A stretch of DNA of 64,000 bases from Rhodococcus sp. HNM0569 (GCF_012726205.1 NZ_JAASAE010000003.1:394724-458723); one strand, 5' to 3'. Counted from the first letter of the stretch, positions 39,121 to 47,749 are shown. The notes: generated by a model from the sequence alone, not told the origin. A program made the numbers and translations.

Positions 39121-40013
39121 CCGGACACCACCTCTCGGAACAGCTCGGCGAGCGACGGACGTGCCACCGAAAACTCGTGGACAGGGCCGGTCTTCAGCGC
39201 GGCGTGCAGCACGTCCTGGTCGTCCGCGCCCGCGCCGAGGGCGAGTTCGGTGACGTCGCCGTCGTGCGCGAGTGTCGTGACTCCGTGCAGGTGCTGCGCC
39301 CAGCCGGGTTGTGCGTCGGGTGCGACGACCCGGAGACGTGCGTCGCCGCCCGAACGCAGGTCGTCGACGGTGCCGAGCGCGCGCATGCGGCCCTTCGCGA
39401 TGATCCCGACGCGGTCGCACAGTCGCTGCACGAGTTCGAGCTGGTGGCTCGAGAAGATGACCGGAACCCCGGTGCGGGCCTTCTCGAGCAGCACGTCGCT
39501 CATGACGTCGACGGCGACGGGATCGAGGCCGGAGAACGGCTCGTCGAGTACGAGCACCGCAGGGTCGTGGACGAGTGCCGCCGCGAGCTGCACGCGTTGC
39601 TGGTTGCCGAGCGACAGCGAGTCGACGGTGTCGCCGAGGCGTTCGGCGATGCCGAGCCGTTCGGTCCACCGTGCCACCGCGGTACGGGCATCCGACGCGG
39701 ACAGGCCGTGTAACTGGGCGAGGTACGAAAGCTGTTTGCCTACTTTCATCTTCGGATACAGGCCGCGCTCCTCGGGCATGTAACCGATCGTGCGGCGCAC
39801 GTCGAGATCGACGGCACGGTCGCCGAGCCGCACCTCGCCGGAGTCGGCGGCGAGCACGCCGAGCACGATCCGCATCGTCGTGGTCTTGCCCGCGCCGTTC
39901 GAGCCGACGAAGCCGAACACTTCGCCGGGGCGGACGTCGAAACTCATGTCGTCGAGCGCGACGACGTCGCCGTAGCGTTTGGATATTCGGTCGATCGTGA
40001 GAGTCTGTGTCAT
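39117..40013 (-). CDS. ABC transporter ATPase (NatA-like)
   Basis: 298 residues. Walker A GFVGSNGAGKTTTMRIVLG, Q-loop region GYMPEERGLYPKMKVGKQLS, signature LSLGNQQRVQLAAALVHDPA, Walker B AVLVLDEPFSGLDPVAVDVM and switch His in VIFSSHQLELVQ. The signature has LSLGN rather than LSGGQ, as in several NatA relatives. A C-terminal domain (about 215-298) resembles DUF4162 found in these ATPases. Coupled to the permease by a four-base overlap. Confidence 0.94.
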   Translation of the reverse strand: MTQTLTIDRISKRYGDVVALDDMSFDVRPGEVFGFVGSNGAGKTTTMRIVLGVLAADSGEVRLGDRAVDLDVRRTIGYMPEERGLYPKMKVGKQLSYLAQLHGLSASDARTAVARWTERLGIAERLGDTVDSLSLGNQQRVQLAAALVHDPAVLVLDEPFSGLDPVAVDVMSDVLLEKARTGVPVIFSSHQLELVQRLCDRVGIIAKGRMRALGTVDDLRSGGDARLRVVAPDAQPGWAQHLHGVTTLAHDGDVTELALGAGADDQDVLHAALKTGPVHEFSVARPSLAELFREVVSG

Positions 40014-40075
40014 GGGCAGATTCCTTGCGCTCGAAAAGCGGGTGGTCGAACTGGGATCGGATGGGGTGTCGGCTG

Positions 40076-40606
40076 TCAGTCCTCCGGTTCGCTGTCGGGC
40101 TCGCTCCACGCGAGCAGCATCGCGGGCAGGCATCCGCCCGCGAGTAGCGCCGCCACGAACCACACCCCGCACGCATATGCGAGGTCGCGGTCGACGTCGG
40201 CCGTCGACGATGCGTAGATCAGGATTGCCGTGGGAATCATGCCGACGACCTGGGTGACGGTGAGGCCGACCGAGCGGGCGCTGTTGCGGCGCGCGATCTC
40301 CCACTCGTCGAGCGCGTCGCGCGGCGCGTCGCCTTGGCGGCTCGACACGATCTGCAGTGCGGTCCACGCGGCGAAGAACACCGCGGTGATCGGCAGCAGC
40401 GGCAACGCCCACATGCGGTCGGCCGCGACCACGAGTACGCCGCACAGCGCGAACAGGGCGATGGACACAGCGACCACCCCGGTGAGCAGTCTGCGCCGCC
40501 CGCGGGTCCGCCACGACGGCAGCATGTTTCGGGTGCGTTCGTGGTTCTTCAGGAACCGGCGGGTGCGGAACTGCTGGTAGCGGGTGATCAGGTTGTCGTC
40601 ACTCAT
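40076..40606 (-). CDS. Membrane protein of unknown function in an XRE-ABC cluster
   Basis: 176 residues. Four helices: about 40-60 (LLTGVVAVSIALFALCGVLV), 67-87 (ALPLLPITAVFFAAWTALQI), 117-135 (TVTQVVGMIPTAILIYASS) and 146-165 (CGVWFVAALLAGGCLPAMLL). The N-terminus is basic and the C-terminus acidic. Its ATG overlaps the XRE gene stop by eight bases, so it is cotranscribed with the regulator. Together they sit just upstream of the ABC exporter. Function unknown. Confidence 0.78.
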   Translation of the reverse strand: MSDDNLITRYQQFRTRRFLKNHERTRNMLPSWRTRGRRRLLTGVVAVSIALFALCGVLVVAADRMWALPLLPITAVFFAAWTALQIVSSRQGDAPRDALDEWEIARRNSARSVGLTVTQVVGMIPTAILIYASSTADVDRDLAYACGVWFVAALLAGGCLPAMLLAWSEPDSEPED

Positions 40607-40889
40607 CGCGAGATCCTCCTTCGCGAGTGCGGTCGCGATAGAGCTCGGCCGACAGCGGCGGGAACTCGGTGCGGGAGAACACGGCCTCGACCGGGAGGTC
40701 GAAGACGGCGCAGATGCGGAACGCGAGGTCGAGGCTCGGGTAATGGTCGCCCCGTTCGAGTGCCCCCACGGTCTGCGGGTTGATCTCGACGCGTTCGGCG
40801 AGTTGTGCCCGGCTCATCCCGCGCTCGGCGCGCAATACGCCGATGCGGTTGAAGATGGGGAGTGACACCCCCCGTCGGACCGGACTCAT
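40599..40889 (-). CDS. XRE-family small DNA-binding regulator (YozG-like)
   Basis: 96 residues. The helix-turn-helix covers about 17-68: IFNRIGVLRAERGMSRAQLA, VEINPQTVGALERGDHYPSL and LDLAFRICAVFDLPVEAVFS, the pattern of small Cro/C1-type regulators paired with membrane proteins. ATG 40889 is chosen because a TTGACA -35 box lies 31 bases upstream, which excludes the longer frame start inside the promoter; transcription probably starts at or just before the ATG. It probably controls its own operon. Confidence 0.88.
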   Translation of the reverse strand: MSPVRRGVSLPIFNRIGVLRAERGMSRAQLAERVEINPQTVGALERGDHYPSLDLAFRICAVFDLPVEAVFSRTEFPPLSAELYRDRTREGGSRDE

Positions 40890-40925
40890 GCAACAAAGTG
40901 TTGTAAAAACACAACGATCTGTCAA
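40890..40925 (-). promoter_or_regulatory. Promoter and probable self-operator of the XRE operon
   Basis: On the minus strand, TTGACA (40925-40920) is followed after 17 bases by AACACT. The spacer and -10 region hold two inverted repeats, TTGTGTTTTTACAA and CAACACTTTGTTG. The latter ends at the ATG. AT-rich palindromes over the -10 in a GC-rich genome suggest an autorepression site. Confidence 0.6.
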
Positions 40926-41002
40926 GGTTTATCGACAGGCGGTAGGTCGATGGCTGCCACGCACCGCCCGCCACGGTGCTTCTGGTACTCGGGGAGGGTT
41001 TT

Positions 41003-42799
41003 CTAGATGGACTGCCGGTAGCCGAAGAACTCGTGGTCGTTGTTGTAGCCGCCTTCGCCGCCGCCGACGTCCTTGAAGTCGTCGACGAATTCGATGCCCT
41101 TGATCCACTTGACGAGTTTGAAGCCGAGCTGAATTTCGTTGCGCAGGCGCAACGGTGCGCCGTGTCCGTAGGGCAGCGTCTCGTCGTTCATGTCGTACGC
41201 CAGCATGGTCAGGTGGTAGCTCATCTGCTCGATGGGCTGTGCGTCGTAGTAGATGCCGCCGTCCGGCCCTTCGGCGAACGAGTAGAAGATCACCCACTTC
41301 GCCGCAGAGGTCGGTCTGACCAGATCGACGATGGTCTGCATGGACACACCGCCCCATTTGGCGACACCGGACCAGCCCTGGATGCAGAAGTGCTGGGTGA
41401 TCTGCTCGTGGTACGGCAGCCGGCGCAGCTGCTCGAGGTCCAGTTCCACGGGGTTCTCGACCAGACCGGAGACCTGGAGCCGGTAGTCGGCGAAGTTGCT
41501 CTCGTACAGGGCCTTGTACTCGGGTGTCTCCGGATACTTGCCGTTGTGCCACATGTAGGGCGAGATGTCTTTTTCGGTGTACTCCCCGGGTCGGGAATCG
41601 AGATGCTCGAACAGTCGCTGCACGGGGCCGACAAGGGCGTAGCCGACGCGTTGGACGACGCGCGGATGCCGATAAGTGAAGGGGGTGGCGGCGACCCAGA
41701 GGAGGACCATCACGACCACGGACGCGGCAAAGATCCAGAAGCCGTTCCAGCTGTCGGCGTCGTCGGTGTTCGTGTACATCATGTCGAAGTTGTGGAGTGC
41801 GTCGGTTGTCACGACCAGCGTCACGTGCATCACGATGAACAGGAGGAACCAGAGCAGCACCAGGAAATGCAGAGAACGCGCGAACTGAATACCGAATATG
41901 CGGCTGATCCACCTGAATTTGGTCGACAGAGCAGGAGACATGCCAAGCCCGGTGAGGAAGGACAGCGGGGCTGCAATGAAGACGGTGACGAAGTAGGCCA
42001 GCATCTGCAGGCTGTTGTAGGCGACCCAGGCGTTGTCGGTCGGCCAATCCAGGGAAAGGTACTGGATCAGTACCGAGACGGCGCTGGGAAAGACGTCCCA
42101 GCTGGTGGGGACCAGGCGCTGCCAGTGGCCGGTGGCGAAAACCAGGATGTAGAAGATGATTCCGTTGAGTAGCCACAGCGTGTTGATCCCGAGATGCCAC
42201 CATCTCGCCAGGCCGATCGAATGGCGACGGCCGGGCAGACCGATGCCGTCGGGCAGGGTGATCGAATCCTGTTTGGCCGTCCAGAGTGGGTCACTGGGCA
42301 CCGGCTTCTGCACCCGGAACCAGTCCTTGCCGGGGGTGGAGTGCCGGGTCCAGTAGAAGCGGGGATGGTCGGCGATGATCGTGACCCCGGAGCGGATGAT
42401 CGGAATCATCAGCAGCATGTTGAAGAAGTGCTGCCAGCCCAGCCAGGCCGGGAATCCGGCGTGGTCCTCGGCACCTTGCGGAGTAATGGTGCCCGGATGG
42501 TCCTCCATGAATTGGGTCACCGCCGGAACATCACGCAGACCCTTGGCCACCGCGACGGAGATGATCAGTAACACGAATCCGATCGGGAGCAGCCAGAGAA
42601 GATTGAACCACTTGCTGCGGCCGATCCGTATCCGTGGCGCCACCCCGTACTGTGCCGGTACCGATCCCGCCCACGAATCGTCGACGGCGTCGTAGTGCCG
42701 CTTGTCCAGCTCGCGCCGAAAATCGGCCGAGGCGTTCGGGGTGATCCTCGCGCCCGGCGCAGGCAGATCGTCGCGAGTAGGACCGCTACCTGTTGCCAT
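41003..42799 (-). CDS. Fused cytochrome b and sulfite-oxidase-type molybdopterin oxidoreductase
   Basis: 598 residues. Residues 60-370 hold six helices of a di-haem cytochrome b (FdnI/b561 type), with candidate axial histidines in WLGWQHFFN, RWWHLGINT, SLHFLVLLW and IVMHVTLV. Residues 400-590 form a sulfite-oxidase-fold domain: LQVSGLVENPVELDLEQLRR, then EQITQHFCIQGWSGVAKWGG with the molybdenum-ligand cysteine, and PYGHGAPLRLRNEIQLGFKL. No Tat or Sec signal is seen. An electron-transferring reductase related to MsrP is inferred. It stands alone, with its ATG preceded by AAGGAGC. Confidence 0.9.
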   Translation of the reverse strand: MATGSGPTRDDLPAPGARITPNASADFRRELDKRHYDAVDDSWAGSVPAQYGVAPRIRIGRSKWFNLLWLLPIGFVLLIISVAVAKGLRDVPAVTQFMEDHPGTITPQGAEDHAGFPAWLGWQHFFNMLLMIPIIRSGVTIIADHPRFYWTRHSTPGKDWFRVQKPVPSDPLWTAKQDSITLPDGIGLPGRRHSIGLARWWHLGINTLWLLNGIIFYILVFATGHWQRLVPTSWDVFPSAVSVLIQYLSLDWPTDNAWVAYNSLQMLAYFVTVFIAAPLSFLTGLGMSPALSTKFRWISRIFGIQFARSLHFLVLLWFLLFIVMHVTLVVTTDALHNFDMMYTNTDDADSWNGFWIFAASVVVMVLLWVAATPFTYRHPRVVQRVGYALVGPVQRLFEHLDSRPGEYTEKDISPYMWHNGKYPETPEYKALYESNFADYRLQVSGLVENPVELDLEQLRRLPYHEQITQHFCIQGWSGVAKWGGVSMQTIVDLVRPTSAAKWVIFYSFAEGPDGGIYYDAQPIEQMSYHLTMLAYDMNDETLPYGHGAPLRLRNEIQLGFKLVKWIKGIEFVDDFKDVGGGEGGYNNDHEFFGYRQSI

Positions 42800-43007
42800 G
42801 GCGCTGCTCCTTCGGGACCTTCAGTCACCGCGGTGTGCTCCGGCGTGTCGGTCCTCCGGCGAAACGTGCTCCACGCGGGCGACACTGCCGAAGGGAGAAC
42901 GCACATGATCGTAATCCGCGGCGCAGGGCACCGTGCTGCGAACCGCTGGACTGGGGTTACCGACGACCATGCCGGCTCAATGCGGGAGGCGTACGACGCC
43001 GGCTCTG

Positions 43008-44441
43008 TCAGCGCCCGGCGACGGCCGCGGCTCCCTCTTCGTCGGCGGTTCGATTCGCCTCGACGCCCTCGTACGGGTTGTCGGCGTTCGCCTCGTACGC
43101 CGCACGCACCTCGGGTGCCCGGTCGGCGCGCGTCGCGAAGCGGGTGTGGTTGAACACCAGATTGAGCACGAAGGCGCTGACCGCGGTGAGCACCACCCCG
43201 TCGGACACGATCGTGAGCGACCAGTCGGGCATGTTGTGGAACATTCCTGGCATGAACTTCGGCAGCAGGCCGAGGCCCACGGCGACTGCCACGATCGTCG
43301 CGTTGACGCCGTCGTGCAGGTGCGCGCGGCGCAGAGCCTGCACGCCGACGACGGCGATCGTCGCGAACAGCACGAGTGAGACGCCGCCGATGATCGGCGC
43401 GGGCAGTGCGGCCACCGCCGCGCCCATCTTCGGCACGAGGCTCAGCGCCACGAGGACGATGCCCGCCAGTGCCGTGACATAGCGGCTGTGTACGCGCGTC
43501 GTGCGCACCGCCCCGACGTTCTGGTTGAACACCGTGTCGGCGAAGCCGTTCATGATGCCACCGAGCACACCGGAGAGACCGTCCGCGGCAAGGCCGCGCG
43601 CGATGTCGCCGCGCGTGACCTTCTTGCCGGTGATCTCCGCGAGCGCCATCATGCTCGACAGCGATTCCGCGAAGATCACCATCATCACGATGCCGCACGA
43701 GACGACGCCCGCGATCGGGAACTGTGGGGCCCCGAAGTGGAACGGCGTGACGATCCCGAACCACTGCTCGTCGCCGACCGCTCCGAAGTCGAGGAGCCCG
43801 AACGGAATCGCGACCACGAAGCCGACGACGAGTGCGACGAGAATCGCGGCCTGCGCCCAGAACCCTCGGGCGACGCACAGGAATCCGATCGCGACGACCA
43901 TGACGAGGCCCGCGAGTGCGAGGTTCGTCAAGTCTCCGTAGTTCGGCCCGTCGGGGTCCTGTCCGACGATCGATCCGCCTGCGACGCCGATCAGCGAGAT
44001 CCCGATGACGACGAGCACCGACCCGGTGACCAATGGCGGAAAGTACTTGACCACCTTGGCGAACGGCCACGCCATGACGAGGCCGATCACGCCGCCCGCG
44101 ATCATCGAGCCGTACACGGCCTGCATGCCGTACTCCTGACCGATCAGGATCAGCGGCGTCATCTGCACGAACGTCGCACCCGCGATCACGGGCAGGCGCA
44201 CACCGAGAATTCGTCCGACGCCGATGCTCTGGATGACCGTGACGATGCCGGCGACGAGGAGGTCGGCGTTGACGAGCATGCCGATCGTCTGCCGGTCGAG
44301 GCCGAGGGCGGCGCCGAATGCGAGTGGTACCGCCACGCAGCCCGCATACATGATGAGCACGTGCTGCAGACCGAATGCGGCCATACGCGGCCACGGCAGC
44401 ATGTGATCGACCGAGTTCGTGGCGGTGGGGGAGGTGCTCAT
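43008..44441 (-). CDS. NCS2 uracil-xanthine/urate permease
   Basis: 477 residues, about 14 helices. Signature segments: FGLQHVLIMYAGCVAVPLAF, LPVIAGATFVQMTPLILIGQ, GIVMMVIFAESLSSMMALAE and the NAT motif region GGIMNGFADTVFNQNVGAVR. This is the UacT/PbuX clade importing xanthine or uric acid with protons. It is the second gene of an operon: its ATG overlaps the flavoprotein stop (ATGA). A divergent GntR and an OHCU decarboxylase nearby favour urate or xanthine as substrate. Confidence 0.92.
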   Translation of the reverse strand: MSTSPTATNSVDHMLPWPRMAAFGLQHVLIMYAGCVAVPLAFGAALGLDRQTIGMLVNADLLVAGIVTVIQSIGVGRILGVRLPVIAGATFVQMTPLILIGQEYGMQAVYGSMIAGGVIGLVMAWPFAKVVKYFPPLVTGSVLVVIGISLIGVAGGSIVGQDPDGPNYGDLTNLALAGLVMVVAIGFLCVARGFWAQAAILVALVVGFVVAIPFGLLDFGAVGDEQWFGIVTPFHFGAPQFPIAGVVSCGIVMMVIFAESLSSMMALAEITGKKVTRGDIARGLAADGLSGVLGGIMNGFADTVFNQNVGAVRTTRVHSRYVTALAGIVLVALSLVPKMGAAVAALPAPIIGGVSLVLFATIAVVGVQALRRAHLHDGVNATIVAVAVGLGLLPKFMPGMFHNMPDWSLTIVSDGVVLTAVSAFVLNLVFNHTRFATRADRAPEVRAAYEANADNPYEGVEANRTADEEGAAAVAGR

Positions 44442-45952
44442 TGCGGCGCTCCTTCGGAACGGAGGGCGCGAACGAGCGTCTGCTGTTCGTCCGCCTCGGC
44501 GTACCGTGCGGACGACGGCCGAGGTCCGGCTCCGTCGTGGCGGCCCAGGTCATGCACTTCGACCGATTCGACAGTGCGGAACTGCGCGACGAATTCGTCG
44601 GTGTGTTCGAGGAATGCGTCCCGCGCGATCGTCGATGCGAGCCGGGCGAGGCCGGCGCCGATGCCCGAGAGCTGGTGGCCCGCAACGCCCATGCTTGCGC
44701 GTGCACCCACCGAGAGGTGGAACAGCCGGGAGATCCACGGCGCCGCGTCGGGGTCTTTCGCGGTGAACTCGAATCCGCCGCCCAGATACGGGCACGGTCC
44801 GATGGAGGTGCCGCGTGACGGCGCGTACCGGTCCTCCCACAGTGCGATGTGGTCGATGAATGCGGCGAGTTCGGGGCGCAGCCGGAGGTCGGTGACATAC
44901 CCCGTGGCGGCGACGAGGAAGTCGACCTCGTGCTCACCGTCGGGCGTGGTGACCGTCAGCCGGGGCTTGTCGTCGCCGGTCACCGCGATCGACTCGAGCG
45001 AGGAGCCCAGTGCGAGCGTGAAGTTGTCGAAGTCGCGGCACCGCCACACGCCGTACTGCGTCGGCGGCTGCGGCAGACCGCCGCTGTAGCAGGAGAACTC
45101 GAACTTCTGGTGGTCGCTCCAGTCGGCGTAGTGGTGCTGGAAGCCGACGAACTCCATCCAGCGCAGCGGGTTGTGCGTCGGTATCTCGTCGCGTCGCGCA
45201 AAGAGCGTCACGTGATCGGCGCCGGCCTCGAGAGCACACGCGGCGTTGTCCCAGCCGCTCGCGCCCGCACCGAGGACGCCGACCGATTTTCCTTCGAGCG
45301 CAGCGAAATCGATGTCGTCCGCACTGTGCGCCCACAGCGAACGAGGTAGCGACGCGACGGCCGGCGGTACCGACGGGCCGCCCGCGCCGTCGAGGCCGGG
45401 GGCGAACACGACGCGTCGTGCGGTGACGGTGTCGTGCTCGCCCCCGTGCTCGAGGACGATCCGGAACGGGCCGTCCGGTTCGGTGGGCTCGTGCACGGCG
45501 ACGACGTCGGTGTCGCAGCGCACCGGCAGTTCGAGCACCTCGCGGTACCAGTCGAGATAGTCGGCCCAGTCGAGGCGGGGGACATAGGTGATCGACTCCC
45601 ACGCGTCGGCGCCGTACCTGGCCTCGAACCACGCCCGCACCGACAGCGACGGCACGTCGAGTTCGATGCCGGGCATCCACTTCGGGCTGCGCAAGGTGTG
45701 CATCCGCGCGTACGAGCGCCACGGCCCCGCCGTGCCGCGCGGATTGCGATCGACTACGAGGACTCTCGGAATACGTTGGCGCGTCAGGGCGAAAGCCGCC
45801 GCCAGGCCGGCGTGCCCGCCGCCGACGACGAGGACCTCGTAGTCGGTGCCCTCGGTGTGCGGCACCCACCAACGGGGCGGCGGGGCACTCAGTTCCAGGT
45901 CGCGGTGGACGCGGGCGGTCAGGGCGGCGACCCCGTTCTCGGCGCTGGTCAT
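44438..45952 (-). CDS. FAD/NAD(P)-binding monooxygenase-like flavoprotein
   Basis: 504 residues. FAD-binding YEVLVVGGGHAGLAAAFALT at about 39-58; NAD(P)-binding KSVGVLGAGASGWDNAACAL at about 215-234; VDFLVAATGYVTDLRL as the second GD-type motif. This layout is that of flavin-containing monooxygenases and related oxidoreductases. ATG 45952 (MTSAENGVAA) has GGGAGG upstream; an ATG at 45979 would add nine residues. Operon and neighbours suggest a purine or other N-heterocycle as substrate, but the sequence is not the HpxO urate hydroxylase type, so this is an inference. Confidence 0.85.
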   Translation of the reverse strand: MTSAENGVAALTARVHRDLELSAPPPRWWVPHTEGTDYEVLVVGGGHAGLAAAFALTRQRIPRVLVVDRNPRGTAGPWRSYARMHTLRSPKWMPGIELDVPSLSVRAWFEARYGADAWESITYVPRLDWADYLDWYREVLELPVRCDTDVVAVHEPTEPDGPFRIVLEHGGEHDTVTARRVVFAPGLDGAGGPSVPPAVASLPRSLWAHSADDIDFAALEGKSVGVLGAGASGWDNAACALEAGADHVTLFARRDEIPTHNPLRWMEFVGFQHHYADWSDHQKFEFSCYSGGLPQPPTQYGVWRCRDFDNFTLALGSSLESIAVTGDDKPRLTVTTPDGEHEVDFLVAATGYVTDLRLRPELAAFIDHIALWEDRYAPSRGTSIGPCPYLGGGFEFTAKDPDAAPWISRLFHLSVGARASMGVAGHQLSGIGAGLARLASTIARDAFLEHTDEFVAQFRTVESVEVHDLGRHDGAGPRPSSARYAEADEQQTLVRALRSEGAPQ

Positions 45953-46001
45953 GGGTCCTCCGGGAGGCGTGCGGGGCATGAGGTGAAATCTGTCGAGAAC
46001 T

Positions 46002-46011
46002 GTCTACAGAC
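46002..46011. promoter_or_regulatory. Candidate GntR operator
   Basis: GTCTACAGAC is a perfect 10-base palindrome in a less symmetric AT-rich flank (GAACTGTCTACAGACGACAA). It lies in the 130-base divergent region between the flavoprotein operon and the GntR gene, 50 bases from the flavoprotein ATG and 72 from the GntR ATG. It fits the short G-T/A-C palindromes bound by FadR-subfamily GntR proteins. Confidence 0.5.
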
Positions 46012-46082
46012 GACAAACTACAAAGACGTGAATTCGTATTTCTGGCCGGTTAACCACGCGCAAAGGCGGTTACGGTGACGTC

Positions 46083-46748
46083 ATGATCGTGCAAGAGAGC
46101 CTGGTGAGCCTCGCCGTGTCCAGTATCGAACAGATGATCGTCGCCGGGACTTTGGCCCCCGGGCAACGCATCACGGAACCGCGGCTCGCCGACGAGCTCG
46201 GCATCAGTCGTCCGCCGCTGCGGGAAGCGCTGCGCGTACTCGCGAGTCACGGACTGGTCGAGCAAACTCCGCGGCGCGGCTATCGTGTCGTCGAACTCAC
46301 CGAGGACGATCTCGACGAGATCTTCTCGTTCCGGCACGTGCTCGAAGCCTATGCGTGCGAATTGCTCGTCACGGACTTCGATTCCGCGCGGCTGGCACCG
46401 CTGATCGCGGCACGCGAGGGCATGCGTGCCGCCGCCGAGCGGGCAGACGCGAGTGCCTTCGCGCACGCCAACCGCAGCTTCCATCTCGCGCTCGTGCAGA
46501 GCACCGGACACCGCAGGCTCACGATCGCCTACGAACGGCTACTGCGACAGATGCAGGTGAGCATGGCAGGCGACATCCACGGCGAAGCCGAAGCGGTCGG
46601 CGACCTGGACGCCGCGTTCGCACGCCACGACGCCCTGCTCGAGGCGCTCGCGACCGGCGATCGTGCACTCGTGCGTCGCGCACACGCGCACCACGGGCGG
46701 CGCCCGTACGTGCCCGACGCGGGCGACGCCGACGAGCTCACCGCGTGA
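46083..46748 (+). CDS. GntR/FadR-subfamily transcriptional regulator
   Basis: 221 residues. The winged helix at about 8-72 includes SIEQMIVAGTLAPGQRITEP, LADELGISRPPLREALRVLA (recognition helix) and GLVEQTPRRGYRVVELTEDD. The all-helical FCD ligand domain (about 85-210) has the metal-binding residues in RSFHLALVQSTGHRRL and RHDALLEALATGDRALVRRA...HH. It sits divergently from the flavoprotein-permease operon and just upstream of uraD, so it likely controls both. The effector may be a purine breakdown product (inference). Confidence 0.92.
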   Translation: MIVQESLVSLAVSSIEQMIVAGTLAPGQRITEPRLADELGISRPPLREALRVLASHGLVEQTPRRGYRVVELTEDDLDEIFSFRHVLEAYACELLVTDFDSARLAPLIAAREGMRAAAERADASAFAHANRSFHLALVQSTGHRRLTIAYERLLRQMQVSMAGDIHGEAEAVGDLDAAFARHDALLEALATGDRALVRRAHAHHGRRPYVPDAGDADELTA

Positions 46749-46774
46749 ACGCGCACAGGGCACAATCGGCGCGT

Positions 46775-47272
46775 ATGAGCACTCGTTCCGGTCTGGACGC
46801 GTTCAACACCGACCCCGGGCTACGCGCTGCCCTCGTGGAGTTGTCCGGCTCGCCCGAGTGGGCGGATGCTCTCGTCGCGCGGCGGCCGTTCGCGTCCGAG
46901 CAGGCATTGTTCGCCGCCGCCGCCGACGTCCTCGCAGCGCAACCGGACGGCGAAGTCCGTGTGGCGGTCGAGGCGCATCCGCGCATCGGCGGCCGCCCGG
47001 CCGCGGGGTCGTCGTCGGAGCGTGAGCAATCCGCCGCGGCGCATGCGCAGGTCGACACGGCGCGTCGTCTCGTCGAGCTCAACGATGCCTACGAGAAGCG
47101 GTTCGGGCACGTATGCCTGATCCGCGCGGACGGGTTGTCCGCCGAGCAGGTCGTCGATGCGATGTCCGCACGCCTCGCGAACGACCCGGACACCGAGTGG
47201 CGCCTGGTACGCGAACACCTGGGCGCGATCAACGCGTTACGCCTGCGGCGACTGCTGGACGAGCACAAGTGA
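46775..47272 (+). CDS. uraD: OHCU decarboxylase (urate pathway)
   Basis: 165 residues, normal for the family. It decarboxylates 2-oxo-4-hydroxy-4-carboxy-5-ureidoimidazoline to S-allantoin. Key parts: DALVARRPFASEQALFAAAA, VEAHPRIGG with the catalytic histidine, YEKRFGHVCLIRADGLSAEQ, and RLANDPDTEWRLVREHLGAI. ATG 46775 gives the family length; a GTG at 46745 would overlap the GntR stop and add ten residues. Uricase and hydroxyisourate hydrolase genes are not in the window. Confidence 0.92.
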   Translation: MSTRSGLDAFNTDPGLRAALVELSGSPEWADALVARRPFASEQALFAAAADVLAAQPDGEVRVAVEAHPRIGGRPAAGSSSEREQSAAAHAQVDTARRLVELNDAYEKRFGHVCLIRADGLSAEQVVDAMSARLANDPDTEWRLVREHLGAINALRLRRLLDEHK

Positions 47273-47362
47273 GGGTTGGCTTCCTCGTATCGGTGATCGG
47301 GATGGTGGCAGACTTGGCCGCGTAGCAGTGTCGCAGTCCTGGCAGGAAAGGTCGGAACAGCC

Positions 47363-47689
47363 GTGACGTACACCATCGCAGAACCGTGTGTCGATGTCCT
47401 GGACAAGGCGTGCATCGAAGAGTGCCCGGTCGACTGCATCTACGAGGGTGGCCGGATGCTCTACATCCATCCCGACGAGTGCGTCGACTGCGGTGCGTGC
47501 GAGCCCGTGTGCCCCGTCGAAGCCATCTTCTACGAGGACGACGTGCCCGACCAGTGGGTCGAGTACACCAAGGCGAATGCCGACTTCTTCGACGACCTCG
47601 GTTCGCCGGGCGGCGCGGCGAAGGTCGGCAAGGTCGACTACGACCCGCCGTTCGTGAAGGCCCTGCCCCCGATGGGCGAGGGCGAATAG
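47363..47689 (+). CDS. fdxA: Seven-iron ferredoxin FdxA
   Basis: 108 residues from a GTG. The N-terminal half has the [3Fe-4S]/[4Fe-4S] cysteine pattern [20 protein letters not shown] and [20 protein letters not shown]. The C-terminal extension ([20 protein letters not shown]) is typical of mycobacterial and rhodococcal FdxA. It donates electrons to cytochromes P450 and other oxidoreductases. The repeat element copy A begins four bases after the stop codon. Confidence 0.96.
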   Translation: MTYTIAEPCVDVLDKACIEECPVDCIYEGGRMLYIHPDECVDCGACEPVCPVEAIFYEDDVPDQWVEYTKANADFFDDLGSPGGAAKVGKVDYDPPFVKALPPMGEGE

Positions 47690-47692
47690 CTT

Positions 47693-47732
47693 GTGAGCAC
47701 TTGACGAGTCCCTGTACGCCGGTTTCGCGCAC
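47693..47732 (+). repeat. 40-nt intergenic repeat, copy A
   Basis: It begins GTGAGCACTT, has CGAGTC near the middle and ends GTTTCGCGCAC. It differs from copy E at about six of 40 positions. It starts immediately after fdxA. Unlike the others it forms part of an 11-bp hairpin. Confidence 0.75.
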
Positions 47733-47741
47733 AGGGACTCG
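47705..47741 (+). terminator. Terminator hairpin after fdxA
   Basis: CGAGTCCCTGT and ACAGGGACTCG are perfect 11-base complements around a 15-base loop. It lies 15 bases after the fdxA stop and nine before the stop of the convergent DUF2339 gene, so it can serve both. Confidence 0.65.
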
Positions 47742-47749
47742 CCGTTCGA

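Noticed and set aside
44438..45952. Annotation of the flavoprotein as HpxO-type urate hydroxylase
   Set aside because: It has two Rossmann motifs spaced like FMO-type enzymes, not the single-Rossmann aromatic hydroxylase layout of HpxO.
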